In this document: positions 18,088 to 29,303 of the stretch, in pieces
How the letters are laid out: each line of letters opens with the position of its first letter
How positions within the stretch are numbered: the first letter of the stretch is position 1
Origin: Candidatus Altimarinota bacterium
GTDB taxonomy: Bacteria; Patescibacteriota; Gracilibacteria; BD1-5; UBA2023
DNA: 64,000 nt
Reading direction: 5' to 3'
NCBI GenBank assembly: GCA_023260135.1
Contig: JALQWG010000008.1
Coordinates: 1 to 64,000 of the forward strand
Made by a program: the position numbers and the translations under genes
The notes under the pieces: model-generated
What the model saw: only the letters and a program-made list of their open reading frames with translations
What the model was told of the DNA's origin: nothing
The model's database searches: none

Positions 18088-21000
18088 TTAGTCTTTAGGA
18101 GTAGGATTCACTGGTAAATCTGGTGGGGGTGTTGGTGGAGGTGTTACAGGAGCTTCTGGTATTGTCTCATTTGAAGGTGGAGTTGGTTTTGAGGGTTTTG
18201 GAGGTTTTGGCTTATCTGGAGTTGTTGGTGTTGGTTCTTTTGGAGGTTCTGGTGTTGGTTCTTTTGGAGGTTCTTTTGGCTTATTCCAGTCTGCACCTGC
18301 GCCAATACCAGCCGATGTGATACCTGATTCAGGAACTCATACGATAGAACCTTCTGAGAGGGTTGAATTAGCAATTCCTGGCTTACCTTCAATAGTTTTT
18401 GTACCATTTCCTGGCTCAACGATGAATCAGAGATTGAAACATGCTGCATCAGGTTCAAATGAGAGATAAGAAGAAACCTTTCATGACACCATCATATCCT
18501 TAACTGCCTTATCAGTAAATCCTGTAACTGCAGTTGGATTTTCTTTTTTAAAAGCCGCAACTTGTGCTGGTGTAATATTACCCTTGGCAATATCCCGAAT
18601 CTTGTCAGCATCAGCACCTGTTACCTCTGCTGGAGTTCAGATAATCTGGGCATTTTTGTGATCTACTGCATCTATCTTAACAAATCCCTTTCCGGCATTA
18701 ATCTGATTATATGCAACCATGGCATTGAATCCATTCTTTGCATAGTCACCAATTGTCTTGATGTCTTTCTGTGAGAGTCCATTCTTTGCTATAGCATCGA
18801 ATTGCTTCATGGCATCAACTCCATATTGGCGAGTAAAGGCTGGAGCAATTCTTGAGAAGTATTCTTTTACTGCTTCAAGATTCTGTGTTCCTGCAAGTAT
18901 CTCATTACCGAGCTTACGAGAGGCATCACTTCCTGAGGTTTTTGCAAGGAGCATATCGATAAATGCTTTCTTTTTTGCATTTGTATCGAGATTTCCAATT
19001 TCCAAGATTAACTTTCCATTACTTTGAGTGAGCTTGGAGATAGTATCAAGTGCCTTATCATATTGACCACTTGATGCGAGTTCTTCAAAACGGGTAAACC
19101 CTGCCACATTCTTGCGAAGGTCTTTCATAAGTGTTGCGACTTCTTTTGAGTTTTTTTCGATATATGCATTTCTCGCTTCTGGATTCGTGAACTTAGTCAC
19201 CACATCAGAAGTCACCTTCCGAGAACCAGACACAATCTGATATGTTGCTGTAGTCTCACTATTTCGATCTGTATAGATACGAGTAAAATGCCATTGAATT
19301 TGTTGATTTGGATTGAGGACTATTTCCTTACCTTCAACTACATAGTTTCCTGCAGTATTTTTCTCGATTCCAGCAAGCTTGAGATATTCATTCACACCAT
19401 CTTCTGTAAGAGATTTTGGTGCTAGAGATGCCGCTTCGATTGTTGCAGCGTTCGACTTGAGTCCATCAAAATTTGCAGATGTATCTGTCGCAACTCCTGC
19501 GAGTCCAACCATCCAACCAGAGAGAGTTGCCGCAGCAAATACTCCCTTGAATTCAAATCCACGAGCCTTCTCAACCTTGGAGAGATAGGTAAGAGTATTT
19601 TGTGCTATTGCATCTGATTTTGCCTGAGATTCAGGAAGACCATGGAGCTTGGATTGCGCAACAACGAATGCATTTCCAAGTTCTACAACCTTTCTAGATG
19701 CATCTGTTGGCTTTTCACCTGACTTTGGTGCTACTTCAGAATTGATTTTCGCAACAAGATCAGATATTGCTTTTTTCTTATCTTTTGATTCTGTAACAGA
19801 TGCAAGCCGATTAGCAATACGTTGTTCTGGGTCATTCCAGTTTCCTTCGAGACGAGCACCCACAACATCAAGTGAGGCTGCAACTGAAGCCTCTTCACCT
19901 ACACCAGCTTTGGCAGTGAGATTCATACTATCTCTACTGAGTTTTCATTTTTCAGTACTAATTTTTGTTTGTTCAATATATCCACCAAGGACACCACCAG
20001 ATAGGATAGAGAATGGCACGAGGATACCAATGCGTAGAAGTGCTGAGGCCATCTTTTCGATGAACTGTGGATCACGATTGAGTACTCCTGATTTTGCAAG
20101 AAGTTCCTTGAATACCTTTTGATTCGCAGTATTATTGAGAGCAGTCTGGAGCTCTCCGGTCTTTCACTCAAGGACGGCAATAAGTCCTGAACGTGCCTTA
20201 TCATCACCAAGAATGATAGACATAGTATCAGCCATGACATCCGCCTGGGCAACGAGCTCCTCTTGGAATCGAGTGACTTTTGCTCTATCTTTATGATCGT
20301 AATCATAGATGCTTCCCTGATACTTCTCACCTTCTTTGAGAGTTTTTCGTTCCATTTTCCATGGAAGCCCTACCTCATTACCTGTAATTCTTTTATAGAT
20401 AGCGTCGAGTTCTCCTTCACTTTTACTTGCGAGAATATTCTTAATCTGTTGCTCTCCTATAACTTCTTTTTGATCACCTCCACCAAAAAGCGTACGACGT
20501 AACCATCCTCGGTTCGTACGCTCAACCCCCGACATACCATCGAGATCACTGAGGAGCCCTATCATAGACTCTCGTGTGAGTTTACCATCTTTTGTATACT
20601 CAATCTTTAGAGATTCATCCTTGAAATCCTCTTTCTTTGACTGACTTCCCGTCTTAACGACATCATCCATGACTTGAACTTGCTTATCCTTAGATTCAAT
20701 CTTTATCACTTTTTCTGCCTTATCATGAGCCACAACAACTGCTTCAATTGCTAGTTTTTGCTCATCTACAAGCTTTGGCTGTGTCTCAGGATTGACTCAT
20801 GCAACCTTTGCAGACTCTGTTGGAGGAGTTGGCACAATGGGTGCTTTAGTGTCGAGAGCTTTTTTAATATCTTCAAGAAGATTTTTATTATATTCCCCTT
20901 TTCAGGCTCTTCCTTGCTCTGCAAGCTTTTGAAGCTTTCTAAGTTCCTCAACACTTGCGGCACGAAGTAACTCAGATCTTTTTGAAATAAAATCAATTCC

Positions 21001-21135
21001 ATCTTTTGCTGATTTCCCAAGTTCCACTATCTGAGCTTGGAGAGACTTAGTAGAATTTTCAGCGGATTCTTTGTACTTCACCCCACCCACTGTGAGTCCG
21101 AGTGTTGTTCCGAGGATTTGACGGATTGTATACAT
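18088..21135 (-). CDS. Large Pro-rich-tailed protein, 1015 aa, unknown
   Basis: I do not recognise this protein. It starts MYTIRQILGTTLGLTVGGVK and is mostly alpha-helical and charged (for example SKRSELLRAASVEELRKLQK). One hydrophobic stretch lies near residues 380-395 (IGILVPFSILSGGVLGGYI), a possible membrane segment. After about residue 850 it ends in a low-complexity Pro/Lys/Glu/Thr tail with repeats of KEPPKEPTPEPP type, typical of cell-wall-spanning regions. UGA codons occur throughout and are read as Gly. It is transcribed ahead of the lipoprotein and DUF11 genes and may be the first gene of that block. No Shine-Dalgarno lies before the ATG. Confidence 0.7.
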
Positions 21136-21414
21136 ATATAAAAAAGTTAGATATAAGGAGGTGGTTTTTCACCTATCCCCATGAGACTATCACATACGCA
21201 ATTAATTTGCAACTTTTCGCTTGATTAATGGGAATTCCTGAGATACATATTAGTTCTATTGTTTCTATACAGGAAAACTCAATGCCTATTCCTGCTATAT
21301 TTTGATAATTTTATTATATTAATACTAATTGTCAATATATTTATCTGAATATTGTGTGAAGAATAAAAAAACCAACTCATGAATGAATTGGTTTTTGAGA
21401 TGCATATCTGATAC
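21136..21414. other. Intergenic region with terminator
   Basis: No gene is seen. It contains the leader of the 1015-aa gene (minus strand) with AT-rich promoter-like sequence around 21290-21340, and the terminator at 21364-21398 for the gene at 21415. Confidence 0.5.
21364..21398 (-). terminator. Intrinsic terminator
   Basis: AAAAACCAA and TTGGTTTTT arms around CTCATGAATGAA, with A and T flanks. It lies just downstream of the stop of the anchored surface protein. Confidence 0.75.
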
Positions 21415-22299
21415 CTAGCTACGCTTGCGAAGAGAGAACATCATACCGAATGCAATGAAGAATGCAGCAATGATGAGGATAAGTGTCTCTGCAGGACCTG
21501 TAGCTACCTGAGTTGGAGGAGTAGTAGGTGTAGGAGTTGGTTCTGGTGTAGGAGTTGGAGTAACCGCTGGAGCAGAGAGTTTGTATGATACACACTCATA
21601 GTGAGTAGTAGATGCACCCTCAGCACCTGTTGTTCCATCGATAGCACGAGCAACTATTGGGAAGCGGAGCATACCGACGAGTTCTCCATCCTTCTTATCT
21701 GACTTTTCGAGTTTGTAGTTTGCACCGAACTCTGCCTCGTAGAATTTTACTTTTTGACCTGGATTGAGGATTGTCTGGAGGCGTCCACCAGATCCACCGA
21801 GTGACACCCATGAGATATCTGCAGAGTTCTTCCAGAACTTCGCGAGATCTGTAGGTGAGTTAGACCATGTAGATCCGAATGATACCATATTTGGGAGCTT
21901 TTGTTCATCCTTGTAGGCAATGAGCATGCTTGTTGTATTGTTTGCCCAGTTATCGAACATTCCATTGATACTCTCACCAACCTTCACTGCACCACCCTCA
22001 AAACACTGGTTACAACTATTCGTGGTAAATGCTGGATTCGTAGAACATGCAACTGACTTGTATTCTCCAAGTGAAGAACCTGCACTTGCTGCTACAGTAG
22101 GAGCTGCATTGAGTTCTGGAGTAGTCACCTCTGCTGTTGTCATGGTGTCTGCTGTTGTCATAGCTGGCTCTGGTGAGAGAGAAGTCGTGACAGGAGTTGC
22201 CGTCATATCAGGCATTGTTGTATCTGTAGTTTCTGCGGCAAAAACCGAAGTTACTGACAATACACTAACCATGACGAGAACAGAGAGTACTTTTTGCAT
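21415..22299 (-). CDS. Secreted surface protein with C-terminal anchor
   Basis: 294 aa from MQKVLSVLVMVSVLSVTSVF, a clean signal peptide ending at VFAA. An upstream in-frame ATG would add 30 residues and disrupt the signal, so I reject it. A Thr/Pro-rich linker follows, then a globular domain with SNSPTDLAKFWKNSADISWV, then a Pro/Thr stalk (PTPTPEPTPTPTTPP). The end is ATGPAETLILIIAAFFIAFG followed by a basic tail RKRS. That is a sorting-signal-like arrangement with TG in place of a full LPxTG. Similar C-termini occur in Patescibacteria, as far as I recall. Function unknown; it sits at the edge of the surface-protein block, divergent from frr. Confidence 0.75.
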   Translation of the reverse strand: MQKVLSVLVMVSVLSVTSVFAAETTDTTMPDMTATPVTTSLSPEPAMTTADTMTTAEVTTPELNAAPTVAASAGSSLGEYKSVACSTNPAFTTNSCNQCFEGGAVKVGESINGMFDNWANNTTSMLIAYKDEQKLPNMVSFGSTWSNSPTDLAKFWKNSADISWVSLGGSGGRLQTILNPGQKVKFYEAEFGANYKLEKSDKKDGELVGMLRFPIVARAIDGTTGAEGASTTHYECVSYKLSAPAVTPTPTPEPTPTPTTPPTQVATGPAETLILIIAAFFIAFGMMFSLRKRS

Positions 22300-22438
22300 A
22301 TGAAAAAGGTGTAAAAATGTAAAAAACTTGTCAAAAGGCATTCTATAACATGACCTGTATTTGTCAAAAAAAAGCTTGTGTAAACGCATATTTTGAATAC
22401 ACTATTTGTACATTTGTATTATAATATTATTTTTCACT

Positions 22439-22984
22439 ATGCTATCGAATCTTCAACAAGACCTCCACAAAGCGACAAATCACCTCTCATGAGAGCTCGC
22501 GAAGCTCCAGGCCTGACGCGCGAACCCTGCGATCGTCGAAGGTGTTTTTGTTATGGCGTACGGCTCAAGTCAACCCCTCCGCAATGTAGCAGCAGTATCG
22601 GTTCTTGACGCTCAGACAATAGTCATTCAACCTTGGGATAAGTGAACTATCAAGGACATAGAAAAAGGAATCACCGATGCCAACCTCGGACTCAATCCGT
22701 CTAATAATGGAGAATCTATCATGATCAAGATACCTGCACTCACAGAAGAACGCCGTCGTGATCTCGTAAAAATCGCCTCTCGTCTCACAGAAGAATGAAA
22801 AGTTGGTGTCCGTAATGTGAGGCAAGATTACAAGAAAAAAATAGATACTGCAAAAGCAAACAAAGAAATCAGTGAAGACGAAGCAAAGTCATACGAAGCA
22901 GATCTCCAGAAAAAGATTGACGCCGCCATCAAGGAGGTAGAAGATATGCTCAAGGCAAAAGAAACAGATATTATGAAAGTGTAA
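22439..22984 (+). CDS. frr: Ribosome recycling factor
   Basis: 181 aa, the usual RRF length. It splits post-termination ribosomes with EF-G. The hairpin domain I has [40 protein letters not shown] and [20 protein letters not shown]. The signature [20 protein letters not shown] is followed by [18 protein letters not shown]. Four UGA codons fall on glycines of these motifs. A TATTAT hexamer sits 8 nt before the ATG with no Shine-Dalgarno, so the mRNA may be leaderless. Its neighbour upstream on the other strand is the anchored surface protein. Confidence 0.97.
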
Positions 22985-23003
22985 ATATACAGAGTTTCTT
23001 GAT

Positions 23004-23262
23004 GAAAGAAAAATAAGGGAGGCGGAGGGGAACAAACTGTCCAAAAATTTTACCACTAAATACTAGGAAACAAGGGAAAATTTTCGAGCAATGATGAAAA
23101 CCAGATACTGATGAGCGAAGCGAAATTTGAGCGAGTTTTTGTTCCCCTCGGAACTTTTGTTACTTTTGGTTACAAAAGTAAGGAAGAAACGCTGGATTCC
23201 CGACTCAGGTACTCGGGAATGACGGGAACGCTGGATTGCTTCGTTCCTCGCAATGACGAGTA
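23004..23262. repeat. Long dispersed repeat, intergenic copy
   Basis: Palindromic outer parts: GAGGGGAACAAAC near 23016 mirrors GTTTTTGTTCCCCTC near 23135. An internal GAAAATTTTCGAGC and GCGAAGCGAAAT segment follows, then a TTACTTTTGGTTACAAAAGT stretch and the unit GATTCCCGACTCAGG...CTCGGGAATGACG. Much of it is similar to 25565-25812 inside mfd. The unit GGATTGCTTCGTTCCTCGCA (about 23232) belongs to the GTCATT family. No gene is present. Confidence 0.7.
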
Positions 23263-23324
23263 CATAGGAAACCAAGGAACTCCTAGGAATGATAAAATAA
23301 GAAAAAGAAAACTATACGAACTAC

Positions 23325-26300
23325 ATGCTCTCCATCAATCATACATCCACCCCTGTCGTTCGCCTCGCTCTCCTATGAAGAGAGATAGAAAAACAGAAAA
23401 AAATCCTCTATATCACGGATTCGTGAGAGGATATTTTTCTTTTGCGAACTTTTGCAAGAGATATAACGGGTCACATCTGGAATGAGGTCTCATGACTCTG
23501 AGAATACTGGAATATGCTCGAGTGTGAGAGTGGATATTTTTTTATGTCGAGTGATATACTCAGATATACAGGCAATCTCACACATCTAGAGCGTGCCTCA
23601 GGGATAGATATCCTCCGAGGAGAGAGTCTGTCCGAACAGGCATGTATCGAGAGACTCATCGAGATGGGATATACACACGGGGATGCTACCGATACACCCG
23701 CAACCTATAACAAGTCATGAGGAACACTCACGATCCGTGATGCCCTCCTCCCGAGGCGTGTCGTCTGCGAATGGTTCGATACAGAACTCGATAGCATCAT
23801 CCTCTATGATGGAGATACTCGCTCTCATAGGGCGAATATTCGCATCAACACCGTTCCAGAGAGAATACAGTTCGAAAAGTGAGAAAAACTCAATCCAGTC
23901 CTCGTAGAACTGATACGATGAAACAAAGATAATAGTTCCCGTCATATCGACGAAGGAGATATCCTACTCAATTTTAGAGAACATGGATCCCGGGCTAAGA
24001 CTCCGCCGGGATGACAGATACCTTCAAACTCTGAAACTCTGAAACTCTGAAACTCTCAAACCATCATCGTCTCTGGCTGTGACTTCATAGAGAATAAGGA
24101 TATACTTCTCGGGCTCGCAGATATACATATGTGATGACTCGCAGACAGATGAGGCATGAGTGTCGAGGGAAATATTCCTGAAATACCCTCTCTCCTAGAA
24201 TTCGCTGAACTCCTGAAGTCTCAGAAAAATATCACCATATACACACGCTACCCTCGAACGGTGGAGGATTTTTTTGAATACAATAGTATAGTCTGAGTTC
24301 CAATTCACGAGGTGGCATCGGCGAGACTCACGAGTGGAATGTGGATAGAGAATAGTGAACAGTACTACATCATCGCGGACGATATATTGGGGCAGATATT
24401 TGTCAAAAAGCGCGCCAAAAAATCCATCGCAAAACACCTCGACCTCCTCCTCTCACTGAGTCCTGGAGACCATGTTGTACACCGCGAACATGGGATAGCG
24501 TTGTTCCACGCAGTAGTGAAAAAAACACTCTGAGATATAGAGCGTGAATATATCGAACTCCACTATGCCGAATGAGACAAGCTCTTCGTCCCCCTCACAG
24601 AGATATATCGCATCAGTCGATATATCGGAGAGAATTCTCCCGAACTCACTCGTCTCTCTGGAGCTGAGTGGGAACGCACGATGGACAAGACCAACGAAGA
24701 GATAGAGGCAATCGCGATGGATATCCTCGAGACGAGCGCGAAGCGGACTCTCGCGAAGGGTCGAGCATTCTCTTCATTCCCGAGTGAAGAACAAAAATTC
24801 CAAGAAGCATTCGCCTACGAATATACTCTCGACCAGAAGACCGCTATCGATGAGATATTTGCTGATATGGAGTCAGAGAATCCTATGGATAGACTCGTCT
24901 CGGGAGATGTCGGATTCGGCAAAACTGAGGTCGCGATGAATGCCATCTACAAGGCAGTCCTCTCTGGTACTCAAGTAGCAGTCCTCTCACCTCTCCTCGT
25001 GCTCGCTGATGAGCATTATGAGACTTTTTGTGAACGATTATCTCCGTTCGGTGTGCGAGTAGGAGTGCTGACGCGTATGAGTAGTCAGAGTGAAATCAAA
25101 AACACTCTCGACGCAATGCGGGACGGAACTATCGATGTCGTCGTCGGAACTCACAGACTCATCTCGGATGATATCGTATGGAAGCGGCTCGGACTCCTCA
25201 TCATCGACGAGGAACACAAGTTCTGAGTCACACACAAGGAAAAGATAAAAAAGATAAAAGCAAACCTCGATATCCTCGCACTCTCAGCAACTCCTATTCC
25301 TCGATCACTCAATCTCGCACTCTCAGGACTCAAGAAGATATCGCTCCTCACTACTCCTCCGAGGCAGAAGAAGCCAATCGAGACCATCGTCACCAAGTGG
25401 AACGAATCTGTCATCCGTGACGCCATCATACGAGAACTCGAACGTGGTGGACAGACTATCATCATCCACAACCGCATCCGCGGTATGGAGAGTATAGCGA
25501 ATGAACTCGAGATGATACTAGAGGGAGAAACAAGTAAAAAAATATGAAAAGATAATAGCACCATACTGGGGTTTGGGGGAGGAAACATGTCAAAAAATTC
25601 TTCCACTAAAAACAATACATGAGAAGAATTTTCGAGCGATGAATGAGGACAGAATACAGAAGAGCAAAGCGAAGAAGGAGCGAGTTTTTCCTCCCCCGAT
25701 AGTTTCACCCCACAAGGGGGTACAGGTGGTACTATTTTTGCTACCAAAAGTACAGAAAATGGTGTCTGAAAAAAAGACACTTGATTCCCGACTCAGAAAC
25801 TCGGGAATGACGAAGATATCTGAAACCAAGGGATTTCCCCTACGGGGACTACCTACGGGAGCCATACGGAATGACAAAAATTCCAGAAACCAAAAATCAT
25901 CATCACCCACGGTCAGATGCCAGCAGAGCAGATAGAGGAGAGGATTCACGCATTCAAAAAAAGAGAATGCAATATCCTCCTCACAACGACTATCATCGAG
26001 AATGGAGTAAATTTTCTCTCTGCCAATACGATCATCATCATCGATCCAGAGGAGTTCTGACTCGCATCACTCCACCAACTCCGTGGACGTGTCGGACGCA
26101 AGGATATAGCATGAACATGTTACCTCATATATAGGAAACCAGAACTCGCATGAGATGAAAAAGAACGCCTCATCACCATAGCGAACAATACACACCTCGG
26201 TGCTGGATTCGAGATCGCGATGCGCGATATGGAGATACGTGGCGCCTGAGATGTCCTCGGTATCAAGCAAGCCGGCAAGAGCAAGGATGTTGGTCTCACG

Positions 26301-26786
26301 CTCTATTTCCGTATGCTCGAGGAGAAGATATCAGAACTCAAGGAAGCGAAAAAAACTCGAACCTGGACAAAAATAGAACTCGAACTCTCCTACCTCGTAT
26401 GAGATGAGCTCTTCAGTTCTGAGACAGATAAGCTCTCATTCTACAGAGAGATAGAGAATATAGAGACTCTCGAAGAACTCGAGGAGATAGAAGAAGAGTT
26501 GGGACAAAAGAATGAAGGAGAAACAAAAAAAGACACCAATATCTCCAATCTCTTCCTCCTCCTGCGAACTCGCATCATTCTCTCTGAATATGGCGTAACC
26601 AAGCTCTCAAAAGTTGGTATGAATTATGTATTCGAGCTCCGTGAGGGTATCGATGTACGTGAGGTGCGCAACTTCCTCGAACGATTTGATACGCGCAAGA
26701 TATATACACTCCTCTCAACCACCAAGATACGTGTAGAGACACGATATTATAGATGAGTTGCAGATTTTCTAGGAAGTCTGAGATAA
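23325..26786 (+). CDS. mfd: Transcription-repair coupling factor Mfd
   Basis: 1153 aa; E. coli Mfd is 1148. It removes stalled RNA polymerase and recruits excision repair. The start MLSINHTSTPVVRLALLGRE is supported because the frame then reads EKQKKILYITDSGEDIFLLR, an N-terminal domain strand. The RNAP-interacting region has LSPGDHVVHREHGIALFHAV (about 377). Helicase motifs: Walker A SGDVGFGKTEVAMNAIYKAV (about 527), DEEHKFG (about 628), ALSATPIPRSL, ITHGQMP, TTIIENGVNF and LASLHQLRGRVGRKD. The C-terminal TRCF domain follows. There are two in-frame insertions: one at residues about 221-246 (a GATCCCGGG-type repeat and tandem ACTCTGAA units), and one of about 110 residues (about 741-856) between the helicase strand HNRIRGMESIANELE and PKIIITHGQMPAEQ, made of dispersed repeat DNA. 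More than 20 UGA glycines occur along the gene. Frame continuity was checked line by line. Confidence 0.93.
23985..24060. repeat. In-frame repeat in mfd, N-terminal copy
   Basis: GGATCCCGGGCTAAGACTCC and GCCGGGATGACAG form a palindromic core (about 23985-24016), followed by tandem ACTCTGAA units to about 24059. The frame stays open and encodes a Ser/Thr-rich peptide (KTPPGGQIPSNSETLKLGNS). Confidence 0.65.
25560..25890. repeat. Long dispersed repeat in frame inside mfd
   Basis: Similar to the intergenic copy at 23004-23262. GGGGGAGGAAA (about 25575) mirrors TTTCCTCCCCC (about 25688). Shared internal segments include TTCTTCCACTAAAAAC, GAATTTTCGAGCGATGAATG and AGAGCAAAGCGAAGAAGGAG, then GATTCCCGACTCAGAAACTC and GGGAATGACG. 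The reading frame passes through without TAA or TAG, but with five or more UGA codons. The encoded segment is Ser/Thr/Gly-rich. Confidence 0.75.
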
Positions 26787-26900
26787 AATAAAATACCTGA
26801 ATCCCTCGTTTTACTCAGGATAAGTATTTTGTACCCGCTCATGCTTCGCACTCGGGAGCCCTTTTAGGAATTCTGGATCCTGCGTCACAAGCTCCTCAGG

Positions 26901-26952
26901 ATAATATTTTTCTAAACCAATCGTACTTCGTACTCTTGGAGAAAAATATTAT
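26901..26952. repeat. Hairpin after cyclase gene
   Basis: Perfect 13-nt arms ATAATATTTTTCT (26901-26913) and AGAAAAATATTAT (26940-26952), with an inner GTACTTCGTAC hairpin. The right arm overlaps the stop codon of the minus-strand cyclase. It probably acts as a 3' end or stability element shared by two converging genes (mfd and the cyclase). Confidence 0.6.
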
Positions 26953-29273
26953 TTGTGTGTCATATGGTATATGCCATCCTCTACTGTGATAGTTCACTTG
27001 AGTATCTCGAGACAACGGAACATCATGATACGTGACGGTGGATCCATCTTGGCAATTGTCTGCCAGACTTTTCCTGCTTCACGATAGTCTCCATCACGAT
27101 AGAGTCGGAGCGCCTTTTCATAGGTAACATACATGGTTCTATCTGGATAATCCTTGGAATACCCGACGAGCTCATAGATACGAACTCATTTTGTTTTTCC
27201 CTTCACCGCGATAGTATCCAGTTCACGAGTAAAAAATACTGGTGAGAGGAGTTTTTCTGTATCCTCGGATATGATAATATGGACGTCATATTCCTTACCC
27301 GTTCCCTCGAGACGAGAGGCGAGATTCACTGTATCACCGAGGACTGTATAGTTGAATCGATCATGTGAACCGATATTCCCCACCATCACCTCGCCTGCTG
27401 CTATACCAACACGGAAGTCGATTGGTTTGAGTCCATGATGTTCGAGCTCTATGTTGAACAGTGGGAGTTGGGCACGCATGAGGAGTGCTGTATTGGCAGC
27501 ACGTATAGCATGATCCTCGTATGCGAGTGGCGCTCAGAAAAATCACATCACCGCATCTCAGATATACTTGTCGAGTGTTCCACCCTGTCCGATGAGTATA
27601 TCCGTCATATTCGAGAGATATGATGTCATCAGGTAGAAAAGATCTCGTGCATTCAGTGACTCAGATATAGTTGTGAATCCAGCAATATCAGAAAATAGTA
27701 CTGAGAGCACACGACTCTCTCCACCGAGCTGTATCTCCTCTCCACGATCTGCTATCTGCTCGACCACATGTGGATCGATATAGTGACCAAAATTATTCTG
27801 GAGCTTGCGTTTTTCTCTATCGACGATGAAGAACCGGTAGATAAAAGTAATCGGAAATGTCACGACACCACCCGCGAGAAAAAGTGGGAATATATCGACT
27901 ACTACTCGATTCACATCATAGGCATATCGAGAGATATAGAGGATGAGACAGAGGGTTGTTATCGCGATAATTGGCGATAAATACTTTGGAATCGTGAGAT
28001 AGAGTATCGCTGTGAGTAGTACAAGAGATACTATCAGGGCATAGATGATATTCGGATCGATTTTTGAGAGCATCTTGTTCTGGAGGAGTCCATCGAGAAA
28101 ATGCGCATGAAACTCAACTCCATCCATACTCGTATTGGTCACCGGAGATATGAGTGAATCCTTGATATGGGTACCAGACTCTCCGATGAAGACATATTTT
28201 CCATGAAAAGAAGCAGTCAGATCCTCCATAGACATAGCAAATACATCACTAAATGATGCGCGCGGATACGTCTCTGGTGGACCAAAAAACGGCTGCAATA
28301 TATGAGGAATTCTTGTCTCTATAGAGTCTCCCAATACTCGAGAATATGTAGGTAACTCTGATACAGAGAGCCTAGCACCTGTATATGCTCTATTATAGAG
28401 GGCAAATGGAAGTGTCTCCACGATCATATCTGAGAGTCCAACCACTGATCCTGTTCCTGTCTTCCAGATACGATATGGTTGCCTACTCGTATCAGCGACG
28501 AGTGGGCGATCATAGGGACCTCAGACATTGATCATTCACCATGTTGTAGGGGCATAGAGGGAACGAGGGAGTCCTGGACAAGTATGTATACCGTCTGATG
28601 GTATACAGTAGAGATCGAGTCTATCTGAGTCTGAGAGAGCAGCTGGGTCTATTGTTGATTCGAGAACAGACCATTTTTGGAGCGATCGTACTGCATCTGA
28701 GAGAGTATCCTTGTTCTCAGAGTAGATTCGTTGCAGCTCGTTGGGACAGCTCGATGATGAGATATATTTTGGATATTTTCCCCTACTCTCGGGAGTATTG
28801 GAGAGAGATGTATAGAGTGTGTTGTATGCGAGGATACAGAAGTCAGGATGGTACTCTATCGCGAGTGCTACATTCTGGTGTCGCTGAAGCTCAGCTGCGA
28901 GGAGCGACTCCGTAATATCTTTATTTTGAAATACTATATCAAATGCTATTCCCTTTACTCATACATTTTCGAGTTTTTTTACGAGGATAGCATAGTCACT
29001 CTTGGGGATGGTGAGCATTTTTAGGTTTTCTTTTGCCTCTTGTTGTGTATTGAGTGTATTCTCATCTATCGCGATGATGGCAATATCTGCTGATGGGGTG
29101 AGACGATGACGATGAAAAAAATCCTGCCACACTCCCCCAGATGTCCGATAGAGAAAAAATCCATTCATCGAATTGGTGAATTCTCCCCCGAGCATACGAA
29201 GGAGTCCGAATATCAATAGAAGTGATAGTGCGGTTACTGCGAAAATATGTTTGAGATTTCGAAAAAACTTCAT
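26949..29273 (-). CDS. CHASE2-domain class III adenylate/guanylate cyclase
   Basis: 774 aa. It starts MKFFRNLKHIFAVTALSLLL, with an N-terminal membrane helix, then an extracellular CHASE2 sensor domain (ADIAIIAIDENTLNTQQ; FDIVFQNKD; FVGP-like GKYVFIGESG). Three membrane helices follow (about residues 405-480: IYALIVSLVLLTAILYLTI, IIAITTLCLILYIS, IFPLFLAGGVVTFPITFIY), then a cytoplasmic class III cyclase domain. Metal aspartates are in VLFSDIAGFTTISES (about 527) and DKYIGDAVMGFFGAP, where both GDA-flanking residues are intact and the Gly before FF is UGA. RFNYTVLGDTVNLASRLEG is the transition-state region. It should convert an extracellular signal into cAMP or cGMP. No cyclic-nucleotide receptor is in the window. 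Confidence 0.93.
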
Positions 29274-29303
29274 ACAATTGTATTGTATCTTTTTTTCTCC
29301 ACT

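Noticed and set aside
22299-22389. Upstream start for the anchored surface protein
   Set aside because: It would add 30 residues in front of a clean signal peptide.
23399-23440. Terminator-like hairpin AATCCTCT...AGAGGATATTTT
   Set aside because: It lies inside the well-supported N-terminal coding part of mfd, so it is more likely a coincidence, or at most an attenuator.
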